From positions 1 through 64,000 of the forward strand of contig NZ_JBHTHA010000051.1 of assembly GCF_042676385.1 (NCBI RefSeq): a stretch of 64,000 nt of DNA. Direction: 5' to 3'. The position numbers were made by a program, and so were the translations under genes. Positions within the stretch are counted from its first letter, which is position 1. Each line of letters begins with the position of its first letter. Shown here one piece after another: positions 18,236 to 25,969 of the stretch. The notes beneath the pieces are model-generated. The model ran no database searches. It was not told the origin of the DNA and worked only from the letters and a program-made list of their open reading frames with translations. This DNA is from Paenibacillus_E sp042676385. Lineage in GTDB: Bacteria > Bacillota > Bacilli > Paenibacillales > NBRC-103111.

Positions 18236-18994
18236 TTGTCTAAAATTATAGCAATAACGAATCAGAAGGGTGGCGTCGGTAAAACGACAACTTCTGTAAA
18301 CCTGGGAGCATCTCTGGCCTCTTTAGGAAAGAGAGTGCTGTTAGTAGACATCGATCCACAAGGCAATACGACGAGTGGAATTGGTGTTAATAAGGCGGAT
18401 GTGGTTAATTGTATTTATGATGTGCTTATTAATGATGTTCATCCAAAAGATGCAACAGTAGATACAAATGTAGAAAATCTCAAAATCATCCCAGCGACCA
18501 TTCAACTTGCCGGTGCTGAGATTGAGCTTGTACCTACAATCTCCAGAGAAGTACGTTTGAAAAAATCGCTTCAATTAGTTAAACATATGTATGACTATAT
18601 CCTTATTGATTGCCCGCCATCATTGGGGCTTTTAACGATTAATTCCTTAACGGCTTCTGATTCTGTCATTATTCCTATTCAGTGTGAATACTATGCGCTT
18701 GAGGGACTTAGTCAACTGTTGAATACAGTTCGATTAGTTCAAAAGCATCTTAATACAGGTCTTCAAATTGAAGGTGTTCTACTTACGATGTTCGATGCAA
18801 GAACGAATTTGGGCATCCAGGTTATTGAAGAAGTCAAAAAGTATTTTCAAACCAAGGTATATCAAACGATAATTCCGCGGAATGTACGTTTAAGTGAGGC
18901 ACCAAGTCATGGGCAGTCCATTATCACTTATGATCCTAGATCTAAAGGAGCAGAAGTATATCTGGAGCTCGCGAAGGAAGTGATCTCTGTATGA
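18236..18994 (+). CDS. soj: Chromosome partitioning ATPase ParA/Soj
   Basis: A 252-residue Walker ATPase with the deviant Walker A KGGVGKTTTS at residues 11-20 and DIDPQGNTTSG after it. It works with Spo0J/parS in origin segregation and modulates DnaA activity in Bacillus. The start is TTG with GAGGTG upstream. It overlaps spo0J by 4 bases. Confidence 0.97.
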   Translation: MSKIIAITNQKGGVGKTTTSVNLGASLASLGKRVLLVDIDPQGNTTSGIGVNKADVVNCIYDVLINDVHPKDATVDTNVENLKIIPATIQLAGAEIELVPTISREVRLKKSLQLVKHMYDYILIDCPPSLGLLTINSLTASDSVIIPIQCEYYALEGLSQLLNTVRLVQKHLNTGLQIEGVLLTMFDARTNLGIQVIEEVKKYFQTKVYQTIIPRNVRLSEAPSHGQSIITYDPRSKGAEVYLELAKEVISV

Positions 18995-19863
18995 CAAAGG
19001 GCATGGGAAAAGGTTTAGGTAAAGGTCTGGATGCACTAATTACATCCTTACATATTGATGAATCGGATAAAGTTATTCATATACCTCTTGCTCAGCTGAG
19101 AGCGAATCCTTATCAACCTCGGAAGAATTTTAATGAGGACAGCATTAAAGAACTTTCGGATTCGATCAAAGAACATGGGGTTATTCAGCCGATCATTGTT
19201 CGCAAAGTGCTTAAGGGTTTCGAAATCATTGCAGGTGAACGTCGATATCGTGCTTCACAATTGTGCGGGTTACCAACGATACCTGCCGTTGAACGGAACT
19301 TTTCGGATCAGCAGGTCATGGAAATCGCGCTTATTGAAAACGTGCAACGCGAGGATCTCAATGCACTCGAGATTGCTGTAGCCTATCAAGCGATTATTGA
19401 TCAGTTTTCGCTAACCCAAGAAGAACTTTCTGTTAAAGTTGGGAAGAGTCGATCACACATTGCAAACTTCTTAAGATTGCTTCAACTGCCTGAATCGATC
19501 AAACAATATGTTTCACGTGGAACATTATCGATGGGACATGCAAGAGCCATTGTTGGTGTGAAAGACGATAAGATAAAGAAAGAGTTGGCAGAGGCGACCA
19601 TAAGTAAGCAGTGGAGCGTTCGCGAACTTGAAGAAGCTGTTAAGAGGTTAGAAGAACAACCAGGCCAAGAAAAAGAAAAAGGTAAGCAAAAAGAAAAAAA
19701 CAGGGATCCGTATATTCATCAAGCTGAGGATCAACTAAGAGATATTTACCGAACGACAGTGAAAATCAAGCATCAACAGGATAAAGGGAAGATTGAACTT
19801 TTATACTACTCTAAAGATGATTTAAATCGACTGTTAGAACTTCTTCAAGGAAAAATCTCTTAA
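18991..19863 (+). CDS. spo0J: Chromosome partitioning protein ParB/Spo0J
   Basis: A 290-residue CTP-dependent DNA clamp that loads at parS. It shows QLRANPYQPRKNF, the CTP-binding AGERRYRASQLCG, a helix-turn-helix (LSVKVGKSRSHIANFLRLL) and a C-terminal dimerisation domain after a charged Lys/Glu linker at about 215-235. A parS site lies within the gene, as in B. subtilis. Confidence 0.97.
   Translation: MTKGMGKGLGKGLDALITSLHIDESDKVIHIPLAQLRANPYQPRKNFNEDSIKELSDSIKEHGVIQPIIVRKVLKGFEIIAGERRYRASQLCGLPTIPAVERNFSDQQVMEIALIENVQREDLNALEIAVAYQAIIDQFSLTQEELSVKVGKSRSHIANFLRLLQLPESIKQYVSRGTLSMGHARAIVGVKDDKIKKELAEATISKQWSVRELEEAVKRLEEQPGQEKEKGKQKEKNRDPYIHQAEDQLRDIYRTTVKIKHQQDKGKIELLYYSKDDLNRLLELLQGKIS
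19509..19524. promoter_or_regulatory. parS centromere site inside spo0J
   Basis: TGTTTCACGTGGAACA; its reverse complement is TGTTCCACGTGAAACA, the B. subtilis spo0J-internal parS sequence. It lies in the middle of the coding region. Confidence 0.95.
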
Positions 19864-19870
19864 TAATTAG

Positions 19871-19927
19871 ATAGCATACCGATGGTTTTCTTTCGATGAG
19901 AAGGATCAAACTAAGGTATGCTATATT
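19871..19927 (+). terminator. Probable terminator after spo0J
   Basis: ATAGCATACC (19871-19880) and GGTATGCTAT (19915-19924) form a 10-bp stem with an internal AT-rich region, followed by ATTTAT. The T tract is weak. Confidence 0.6.
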
Positions 19928-19943
19928 TATGAGGTGAGAACGA

Positions 19944-21101
19944 ATGAGTGGAATTTTGTATTTTGACCAAGCGGCATCATCATGGCCTAAGCCACCGACA
20001 GTGATGGATGCGATGTTGAAATGTATGGAAGACTATGCGGCAAATCCAGGAAGAGGCAGTCATCAGATGGCCGTACAAGCTAGCAGAGTGTTATTTGATA
20101 CTCGGAAACATGCAGCTAGGTTGTTTGGTATCAAAAACCCGAATGATATCTCATTTGCTTTGAATACGACGCACGCTTTAAATCAAGCGATTAAAGGTTT
20201 TGTGCGTGAAGGCGATCATGTTATCTGCACGAATATTGAGCATAATTCAGTACGCAGACCGCTTGAATATTTAAAAACAACTTTCAAAGTCGAACTTACA
20301 TATTTAAGTCATGATGCAGAAGGGCATATGGACCTCAGTGAGCTAGAGAGAGCTTTTCAATCCAATACTACGTTAGTTGTTGTTAATCATAGCTCGAATC
20401 TATTAGGAACTATTATGCCAGTCGGAGAGATAGGAGATATGTGTCGCAAGAGAGGTGTGAGGATGCTTGTAGACGCCGCTCAAAGCGCCGGAATCCTGCC
20501 GATAGATATAAGTGATATGTCGATTGACATGTTAGCCTTTCCGGGTCATAAGGGGCTTCTGGGGCCTCAGGGAACCGGGGGGTTATACGTAAATCCGGAT
20601 ATCGAATTGGAACCATTACTTCATGGTGGAACAGGCAGTCAGTCAGAAGCGATTCATCAACCTACCGTAAGGCCTGATCGATTTGAAGCCGGAACACAGA
20701 ACACGGTGGGCATTGCTGGTCTTAATGAGGGCATTAAATACGTGCTTGCAGAAACGGTAGAAAAGATCCATGAGAAAGAGTGGCGCCAAACGCAAATATT
20801 AATGGAAGGGCTACTGGGAATTGAAGGAGTGACAGTACTAGGGCCTGGACTTGGGCAAAATAAAACAGGAATCGTTTCCTTTAATATTGATCATGTGGAT
20901 TCCTCTGAAGTCGCGTTTATCCTGGATCAATCGTTTCAAATTGCTGTGCGAGCCGGCTATCATTGTACGCCATTAGCACATGAAACGGCTGGAACGTTGG
21001 CAACGGGGGCTGTTCGTGCAAGTATAGGATATTTTACGAAAGATGACGAAGTGGAAGCTCTTATTAACGCTGTTAAAGAGATCCGCTCACAGTATGTATA
21101 A
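19944..21101 (+). CDS. Cysteine desulfurase-like class V aminotransferase
   Basis: A 385-residue PLP enzyme. The lysine-bearing motif is LAFPGHKGLLGPQGTGG near residue 195, and a mobile-loop cysteine appears in RAGYHCTPLAHE near residue 345, as in SufS/CsdB-type desulfurases that release sulfur from cysteine. It resembles the branch of the family often found beside DUF3343 proteins, one of which lies 1.3 kb downstream. GAGGTGAG precedes the ATG. The physiological sulfur (or selenium) acceptor is not known from the sequence. Confidence 0.85.
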   Translation: MSGILYFDQAASSWPKPPTVMDAMLKCMEDYAANPGRGSHQMAVQASRVLFDTRKHAARLFGIKNPNDISFALNTTHALNQAIKGFVREGDHVICTNIEHNSVRRPLEYLKTTFKVELTYLSHDAEGHMDLSELERAFQSNTTLVVVNHSSNLLGTIMPVGEIGDMCRKRGVRMLVDAAQSAGILPIDISDMSIDMLAFPGHKGLLGPQGTGGLYVNPDIELEPLLHGGTGSQSEAIHQPTVRPDRFEAGTQNTVGIAGLNEGIKYVLAETVEKIHEKEWRQTQILMEGLLGIEGVTVLGPGLGQNKTGIVSFNIDHVDSSEVAFILDQSFQIAVRAGYHCTPLAHETAGTLATGAVRASIGYFTKDDEVEALINAVKEIRSQYV

Positions 21102-21120
21102 TTAGAAAGAGGGATAGTTC

Positions 21121-21612
21121 ATGGGGGAACTGGTTGGATTGGATGCAGGCATTCTTGAATTGGCTTGTTTGCTTCTTATAGTTGTTTTATTCATTCTGTT
21201 GATCGTTCTATGGTCTAAGTTATCAAAGTTGCGAAAGCAGTATGTTCAAATGATGAATGGATCACAAGCCGAAAATATTGAACAATTGATTATTGATATT
21301 CAGCAAAAAATGAATCAGCAAGAGGCCGAGTCCAGAGCGACTTCAGCCAGAGTTGATGAAATACGCGAAACGATGAAAACGATGAAATCTAGAGTCGGCA
21401 TTCACCGTTACAATGCTTTTGCAGAGGGTGGAAGTGATATGAGTTTCACCATTGCGATTCTGGATGAGCAGCAAGACGGTGTTATTATGACGGGCATTCA
21501 CAGCCGCGAACAAACTTATTTATACGCAAAACCGGTTCAAAAAGCTCAATCCACTTATACATTGAGTCCTGAAGAAAAAGAAACGATTATTCAAACTTCA
21601 AAGCAGCGGTAG
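21121..21612 (+). CDS. DUF4446 family membrane-anchored protein
   Basis: A 163-residue protein with one N-terminal membrane helix (about 12-33), a coiled-coil-like segment (about 55-100) and a small C-terminal domain starting MKSRVGIHRYNAFAEGGSD, typical of DUF4446. The function is unknown. It follows the desulfurase-like gene by 19 bases. Its last 26 bases overlap the convergent yyaC gene. Confidence 0.85.
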   Translation: MGELVGLDAGILELACLLLIVVLFILLIVLWSKLSKLRKQYVQMMNGSQAENIEQLIIDIQQKMNQQEAESRATSARVDEIRETMKTMKSRVGIHRYNAFAEGGSDMSFTIAILDEQQDGVIMTGIHSREQTYLYAKPVQKAQSTYTLSPEEKETIIQTSKQR

Positions 21613-22210
21613 CATTAGGCGAATAAGGTTGGACACGTCGTAATGCGGTATGAATGGCATCGCCGATAACACCTGCCATATTCATAACTAAGCTTAGGCG
21701 TGTATTTTGCAAAACGAAATATTCCATAAATCCGCCAACATTGACGATACCGGTCACATGAATGTCGCCAACTGGAGGAAGGTCCTTGTTCACCCCGGCT
21801 CCAGGTTTCAATGGCCCATCTGCAACTTGGATACAGCCTACGCTAGAAACTTGGCCTAAACAAGCATCAACTGCTACGATAAAAGGATTTTGAAATTGTT
21901 TATGGATTCTTTCCACAGTCTCGGCTAAATTCATCGCATGTACCGGATCGTCTAAGGTGCCAAAAAGATGTAGACTACGCAAGCTGGCTTTATTTAAATG
22001 AGAGCCAACGAGAGGTCCAAGGGAGTCTCCGGTCGAACGATCCGTCCCTACGCAGATGATCACGATAGGTTGATAGGTTGGTAGTTTGCTAAAAATTGCG
22101 TGTAAATGTTTAGAGAGAAGAGCAGGCGTATCGGCATCGGTATGCTGGATTTTTAGAGGCTCTAGCGCTTTATCTTTCGATGAATCAAAACCAATCTGGA
22201 ATTTCATCAT
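21587..22210 (-). CDS. yyaC: Spore protease-like protein YyaC
   Basis: A 207-residue protein of the YyaC family, related in fold to the germination protease GPR. Motifs include CVGTDRSTGDSLGPLVG and VDACLGQVSSVG. It is conserved in spore-formers; whether it has peptidase activity is unproven. GGAGGGATATG gives its ribosome site on the minus strand. The 3' end runs 26 bases into the DUF4446 gene. Confidence 0.9.
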   Translation of the reverse strand: MMKFQIGFDSSKDKALEPLKIQHTDADTPALLSKHLHAIFSKLPTYQPIVIICVGTDRSTGDSLGPLVGSHLNKASLRSLHLFGTLDDPVHAMNLAETVERIHKQFQNPFIVAVDACLGQVSSVGCIQVADGPLKPGAGVNKDLPPVGDIHVTGIVNVGGFMEYFVLQNTRLSLVMNMAGVIGDAIHTALRRVQPYSPNATAALKFE

Positions 22211-22290
22211 ATCCCTCCAAGTGCTGCGTCTTTTTTTACCACATTAGAAAGTATTAAAGTTCAGAAACAGAAAACACCTTTTTAATTGGC

Positions 22291-22352
22291 AATAAAACCT
22301 ACCTCATAAACGCGGTCGCTCATCAGCGAATGACTTCGATAGAGGTTTTATT
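22291..22352 (+). repeat. Dispersed intergenic hairpin repeat, copy 3
   Basis: The ends AATAAAACCT (22291-22300) and AGGTTTTATT (22343-22352) pair perfectly over 10 bases. The interior carries the family core CGCGGTCGCTCATC. It lies between the divergent yyaC and DUF3343 genes. Confidence 0.85.
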
Positions 22353-22405
22353 ACTAGTATATGGAGAGATAGGGACATTTATACGTAGTGAGAGGAGGAT
22401 TTTCC

Positions 22406-22657
22406 ATGAATTCTTCTATTATGTTGCTTGCATTCGATTCTACTCAACAGGCATTGAGAGCAGAAATGTTGCTAGAATATGCGGATATCGAAATTGATAT
22501 TAGGCCAACTCCAAAAGATGTGACGGCAGGCTGCGCGTTATCTATCGAATTTCCTGGAGAGAATCTATCGCAAGTTCAAGAGATCATTAAGTCTGAAAAA
22601 GTAGAGATACGTGGCATTTATTTTAAATCAGACGATAAATATGTTACCATGGAATGA
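22406..22657 (+). CDS. DUF3343 domain protein
   Basis: An 83-residue protein of the DUF3343 family (starts MNSSIMLLAFDSTQQALRAE), a putative sulfur or selenium carrier often found near cysteine-desulfurase-like enzymes. Cys appears in the conserved TAGCALSIEF region. The upstream in-frame GTG (22388) overlaps the ribosome site GAGAGGAGG, so the ATG at 22406 is chosen. The role is inferred from family context. Confidence 0.85.
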   Translation: MNSSIMLLAFDSTQQALRAEMLLEYADIEIDIRPTPKDVTAGCALSIEFPGENLSQVQEIIKSEKVEIRGIYFKSDDKYVTME

Positions 22658-22675
22658 AATTAGGAGGGCCAAAGG

Positions 22676-23551
22676 ATGACCTATGCATCGGAAGTCGTTC
22701 AATGGATCAGAGAACATTTTAGCAAACCTGAAATGCTAGCTTCAATATTTTGGATCGCCGTAAAAATCTTGATTATCTATGTAGCAGCTAGAATGTGTAT
22801 AAAAATTGCAGATAAAATAATTGCTCAGATGATGAGTGCGAGAGAGAAGTCACCTCTGAAATTTGATGTGAGAAGAACCAACACTATTGGTAAACTGATA
22901 CATAATTTGATTTCATACTCTGTAAATTTGATTTGCATTTTATTAATTCTCGGACAGGTTGGGGTTAATTTAGGTCCGCTATTGGCGGGTGCAGGGGTTC
23001 TCGGGTTAGCGATTGGCTTTGGGGCCCAAAGCTTGGTAAAGGATGTCATAACGGGATTCTTCATTATATTTGAAGATCAGTTCGGGGTGGGAGATGTCAT
23101 TCAAATTGATCAATTCAAAGGAACCGTTGAGGAAATCGGAATCCGAGTTACACGCATCAAAAGCTGGACGGGTGAAGTTCATATCATCCCGAACGGGAAC
23201 ATTAAGCAAGTCACGAACTTCTCGACCTATAATTCCCTGGCCGTCGTAGACGTGGCAATTTCTTATGAATCAGACCTTGATCGAGCTACAGAGGTGTTAA
23301 AAGAAACAGTAAGAAGTGTCCATGAGCGGACGGCCAATATTGTGAAGGAACCCGAGGTGCTCGGAGTGCAATTAATCGGCAATTCCGAATTGAAAATGCG
23401 GATTATCGCTGAGTGCAAGCCGAATACGCAAGGGGAAGTTGCGCGGCTGATGAACGCCGAGATTAAAAAGCAGTTGGATGCCAGCGGCATCGAGATTCCA
23501 TATCCGAAGGTGGTCACATTCGTAAAATCGGAGAAAGCGGGGGCGGAGTAA
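22676..23551 (+). CDS. Small-conductance mechanosensitive channel, MscS family
   Basis: A 291-residue channel. There are three membrane segments; the pore helix AGVLGLAIGFGAQSLVKD is the Gly/Ala-rich TM3 of MscS. The beta domain (VGDVIQIDQFKGTVEEIG) and a C-terminal alpha/beta domain follow. The family releases solutes on hypo-osmotic shock. It is followed within one base by the DUF951 gene. Confidence 0.93.
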   Translation: MTYASEVVQWIREHFSKPEMLASIFWIAVKILIIYVAARMCIKIADKIIAQMMSAREKSPLKFDVRRTNTIGKLIHNLISYSVNLICILLILGQVGVNLGPLLAGAGVLGLAIGFGAQSLVKDVITGFFIIFEDQFGVGDVIQIDQFKGTVEEIGIRVTRIKSWTGEVHIIPNGNIKQVTNFSTYNSLAVVDVAISYESDLDRATEVLKETVRSVHERTANIVKEPEVLGVQLIGNSELKMRIIAECKPNTQGEVARLMNAEIKKQLDASGIEIPYPKVVTFVKSEKAGAE

Positions 23552-23552
23552 G

Positions 23553-23768
23553 ATGGAGAAGAAACAGTATCAACTTGGCGATATTGTACAAATGAAGAAG
23601 CCCCATCCATGCGGTACCAATGAAATGGAAATCATTCGGATGGGCATGGATATTCGAATTAAATGCGTAGGGTGCAAACATAGCGTCTTGGTTCCACGAA
23701 CTAAATTCGAAAGTAAGCTAAAAAAGGTGCTAAGATCGAACGCAGAGAAGGAAGAAGGACCATCGTAA
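23553..23768 (+). CDS. DUF951 family protein (YyzM-like)
   Basis: A 71-residue protein starting MEKKQYQLGDIVQMKKPHPC, with Cys-containing motifs KPHPCGTNE and IKCVGCKHS that match DUF951. The cysteines could bind metal. Function is unknown; its place after an MscS gene is the usual one in Bacilli. Confidence 0.9.
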   Translation: MEKKQYQLGDIVQMKKPHPCGTNEMEIIRMGMDIRIKCVGCKHSVLVPRTKFESKLKKVLRSNAEKEEGPS

Positions 23769-23837
23769 AATTAATAGAGAATAGGACTTGCGAGAGCCTG
23801 ACTTTTTTGATACAATAAGTCCTGTTCTCACTTTTGT

Positions 23838-23925
23838 GGAAAGGTACCCAAGAGGCCCAAGGGGGCTGACTCGAAATCAGCTAGGCGTCGCGAGGCGTGC
23901 GTGGGTTCGAATCCCACTCTTTCCG
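23838..23925 (+). tRNA. tRNA-Ser(CGA)
   Basis: An 88-base class II tRNA. The acceptor stem is GGAAAGG with TCTTTCC and discriminator G. The anticodon stem GCTGA/TCAGC encloses loop CTCGAAA, giving anticodon CGA (reads UCG). A long variable arm and the T arm GTGGG-TTCGAAT-CCCAC are present. The 3' CCA is not encoded. A terminator follows at 23940. Confidence 0.96.
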
Positions 23926-23939
23926 TATAAGTTTTAAGT

Positions 23940-23968
23940 AGTGACTCTAGGGCAGAGTCACTTTTTTT
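23940..23968 (+). terminator. Terminator of tRNA-Ser
   Basis: AGTGACTCT and AGAGTCACT pair around GGGC and run into seven T. Confidence 0.92.
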
Positions 23969-23977
23969 ATTTTCAGT

Positions 23978-24022
23978 AAAACCTTCCTACTGTGTTGTTT
24001 CAACAAAGGGGAAGGTTTTTAT
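23978..24022. terminator. Bidirectional hairpin between tRNA-Ser and the repeat-protein gene
   Basis: AAAACCTTCC and GGAAGGTTTT pair around an inner GTTGTTTCAAC hairpin. T-rich flanks on both strands allow either direction. Confidence 0.6.
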
Positions 24023-24040
24023 TGTTTTTGCCTAAAACAA

Positions 24041-24078
24041 TTGAGCTGACATCCATTAAAATCAGGAGTCAGCTCAAA
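24041..24078 (-). terminator. Terminator of the Lys-Ser repeat gene
   Basis: TTGAGCTGAC and GTCAGCTCAA form a 10-bp stem; on the minus strand the right arm is followed by TTGTTTTAGG. It lies 8 bases past the gene's stop. Confidence 0.75.
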
Positions 24079-24085
24079 CAATGAC

Positions 24086-24652
24086 TTATCTCTTTTTGCC
24101 GGATTTACCGGATTTACCGGATTTACCGGATTTGCCGGATTTACGGGATTTGCCGGATTTACCGGATTTACCGGATTTACCGGATTTACCGGATTTACCG
24201 GATTTGCCGGATTTGCCGGATTTGCCGGATTTACGGGATTTACCGGATTTACCGGATTTGCCGGATTTACCGGATTTACCGGATTTGCCGGATTTATCGG
24301 ACTTACCGGATTTGCCGGATTTGCCGGATTTGTTGGATTTGCCGGATTTGCCGGATTTACCGGATTTACCGGACTTACCGGATTTGCCGGATTTGCCGGA
24401 TTTACCGGATTTACCTGGTCCAGGTGGTTTAGGCGGGCGGGGCTTACCGGATTTACCGGATTTATTCGACTTGCCGGACTTACCGGACTTACCGGATTTA
24501 TTCGACTTGCCGGACTTACCGCCCTTACCGCCAGATTTTCCCGCAATTACTAGCAGGTCTTCTTTCGAGTCACGCTGCATAAATTGTGTGAGCCCAGCTT
24601 CTTCTGCTTGTTTAAACAACTCCTTGATATCATCGGCTGTTGCAATAGGCAT
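24086..24652 (-). CDS. Lys-Ser-Gly repeat protein, candidate spore-coat substrate of CotH kinase
   Basis: A 188-residue protein. Residues 1-37 form a short acidic/amphipathic domain (MPIATADDIKELFKQAEEAG). A first Gly-Lys-Ser block follows, then a Pro-rich spacer PRPPKPPGP near residue 71, then about 35 consecutive xKS triplets where x is mostly Gly with some Asn, Arg or Asp, ending GKKR. It is very basic, with a serine every third residue. GAGGAGG lies 7 bases before the ATG, which identifies the coding strand, since several frames stay open across the 9-base repeat. It diverges from a CotH-family gene 200 bases away. In B. subtilis CotH phosphorylates serines in the Lys/Ser-rich repeats of CotB and CotG. 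The coat-substrate role is inferred; I do not recognise the N-terminal domain. Confidence 0.8.
   Translation of the reverse strand: MPIATADDIKELFKQAEEAGLTQFMQRDSKEDLLVIAGKSGGKGGKSGKSNKSGKSGKSGKSNKSGKSGKPRPPKPPGPGKSGKSGKSGKSGKSGKSGKSGKSGKSNKSGKSGKSGKSDKSGKSGKSGKSGKSGKSGKSRKSGKSGKSGKSGKSGKSGKSGKSGKSGKSRKSGKSGKSGKSGKSGKKR
24099..24530. repeat. Nine-base tandem repeat array encoding Gly-Lys-Ser
   Basis: The unit on the plus strand is CCGGATTTR with occasional variants. It runs nearly unbroken from 24099 to 24414, is interrupted by a Pro-codon segment (24415-24442), then resumes to about 24530. Variation is mostly at third codon positions of the minus-strand frame, or substitutes one residue of the triplet. 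Confidence 0.92.
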
Positions 24653-24854
24653 TAAATCTCCTCCTCTGTTTCTAGATTTTAAGGAAATATCGTAGTAGAA
24701 ATGATTTGGAGAGCTGAAAAATCTCTCTACCTCAATGTATTCTTGAGTTAATAAAACGTTAATGACAAACTAGAAAACCGTTATTTACCTAGTGACGCGT
24801 TATTATGCTTTAGCATAGTTTGATAATAGGCATTAAAACCAAAAGGATGTGAGG
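24653..24854. promoter_or_regulatory. Divergent control region between repeat-protein and CotH-type genes
   Basis: A 202-base AT-rich spacer. On the plus side an AC at 24795 and CATAGTTTG at 24814-24822 loosely resemble a sigma-K promoter; the match is incomplete. A 6-bp inverted repeat TATGCT-TT-AGCATA (24804-24817) overlaps it. No convincing promoter was found for the minus strand. Confidence 0.35.
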
Positions 24855-25955
24855 ATGATGACTGCCCAGGTGCAAGGCGGGCTGCCTTCACTACATGTAA
24901 GCATTTTACCCAGGTACCTTAAAGAAATGAAGAAAGATATTTGGGTCGACGATCCCCAGCCTGCCAAACTCGAAATAGATGATGAACAGCATACGATTAA
25001 ATTCTCATTCCGCGGGAACTACACACGAAAACTCGAAAAAAAATCATACCAAGTGCTTTTCCGAAAACCAAGCCATAAATTCGGAGCAAAAGAACTTCAT
25101 TTAAATGCGGAATATCTCGATCCTTCTATGATACGAAATAAGTTATCATTAGATTTCTTTAATAGATTGGGGGTTCTTACACCCGACGCCAATCATGTCC
25201 GGCTTTTTATAAATAAGAAATATAAAGGTGTCTACTTGCAGTTAGAATCGGTCGATCAATACTTTTTGAAAAGTAGAGGCCTGCCTAACGGTCCGATTTA
25301 TTATGCAATCAATGACGACGCTAATTTTTCGCTTCTCACAGAAGAAAAGAATATAAAAAAATCACTGGAAACCGGCTATCAGCAGAAAATTGGATGTAAA
25401 GAAGACGATGGTTTCCTCCGGGAACTCATCTATAAAATAAATTCCATTCCCCGCCAAAATTTCCGGGAAGAGATTGTTAAGTATGTAGACGTCACAACAT
25501 ATATTCATTGGCTGATTGGTGTCCTTTGTACACAGAATTATGACGGTTTTACGCACAATTACGCATTATACAGAAATAGTGAAACGGGACTATTCGCGAT
25601 GATCCCATGGGATTATGACGGGACTTGGGGAAGAGACTATAGAGCGAAGCCAATGAATTACAATTACGTACCCATTCATGGTTTTAATACGTTAACCGCA
25701 AGAATTTTAGATGTAGCGGAATTTCGCCAATATTATCAACAAAAACTTGGTGAGATCTTGGAGTCCGAATTTACGGTCAATTATTTGGCGCCCATTATTA
25801 ATAGACTTTATGAAAGCTTGAGACCGCATGTCATAGAGGATCCGTATAAGGCAAAAGCGATTTCTGATTTTGACCGAGAACCGGAATATATCATTGAATT
25901 TATACGGAAACGCAATCGATACTTGCTTGAAAATTTATCCGAACTCGATGGATAA
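24855..25955 (+). CDS. CotH-family protein kinase (spore coat)
   Basis: A 366-residue protein whose whole length matches the CotH kinase fold. Visible landmarks are FSFRGNYTRKLEKKSYQVLF, LYLQ-like VYLQLESVDQYFL, the Asp-rich segment IPWDYDGTWGRDYR near residue 250, and a C-terminal helical region. CotH-family kinases use ATP to phosphorylate serines of coat proteins. There is no signal peptide. A GTG at 24849 and ATGs at 24855 and 24858 compete; AAAAGG is best spaced for 24855. Its divergent neighbour is a Ser/Lys-repeat protein, the type of substrate expected. Confidence 0.88.
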   Translation: MMTAQVQGGLPSLHVSILPRYLKEMKKDIWVDDPQPAKLEIDDEQHTIKFSFRGNYTRKLEKKSYQVLFRKPSHKFGAKELHLNAEYLDPSMIRNKLSLDFFNRLGVLTPDANHVRLFINKKYKGVYLQLESVDQYFLKSRGLPNGPIYYAINDDANFSLLTEEKNIKKSLETGYQQKIGCKEDDGFLRELIYKINSIPRQNFREEIVKYVDVTTYIHWLIGVLCTQNYDGFTHNYALYRNSETGLFAMIPWDYDGTWGRDYRAKPMNYNYVPIHGFNTLTARILDVAEFRQYYQQKLGEILESEFTVNYLAPIINRLYESLRPHVIEDPYKAKAISDFDREPEYIIEFIRKRNRYLLENLSELDG

Positions 25956-25969
25956 TTTTATACAGTGAA

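Noticed and set aside
24099..24530. Repeat array considered as CRISPR
   Set aside because: The units are 9 bases, back to back and without spacers, and no cas gene is near.
24019..24546. Minus-strand frame of Asn-Pro-Val/Ala repeats
   Set aside because: It is another frame of the same 9-base array and has no ribosome site; it also runs through the terminator at 24041-24078.
23838..24652. Idea that tRNA-Ser(CGA) supplies the Ser-rich repeat gene
   Set aside because: The repeat gene uses almost only TCC serine codons, which a CGA anticodon does not read.
24081..24695. Long plus-strand frame of Leu-Pro-Asp repeats
   Set aside because: It lacks a ribosome site and a unique N-terminal domain. 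It is the complement of the Gly-Lys-Ser gene, which has GAGGAGG upstream of its ATG.
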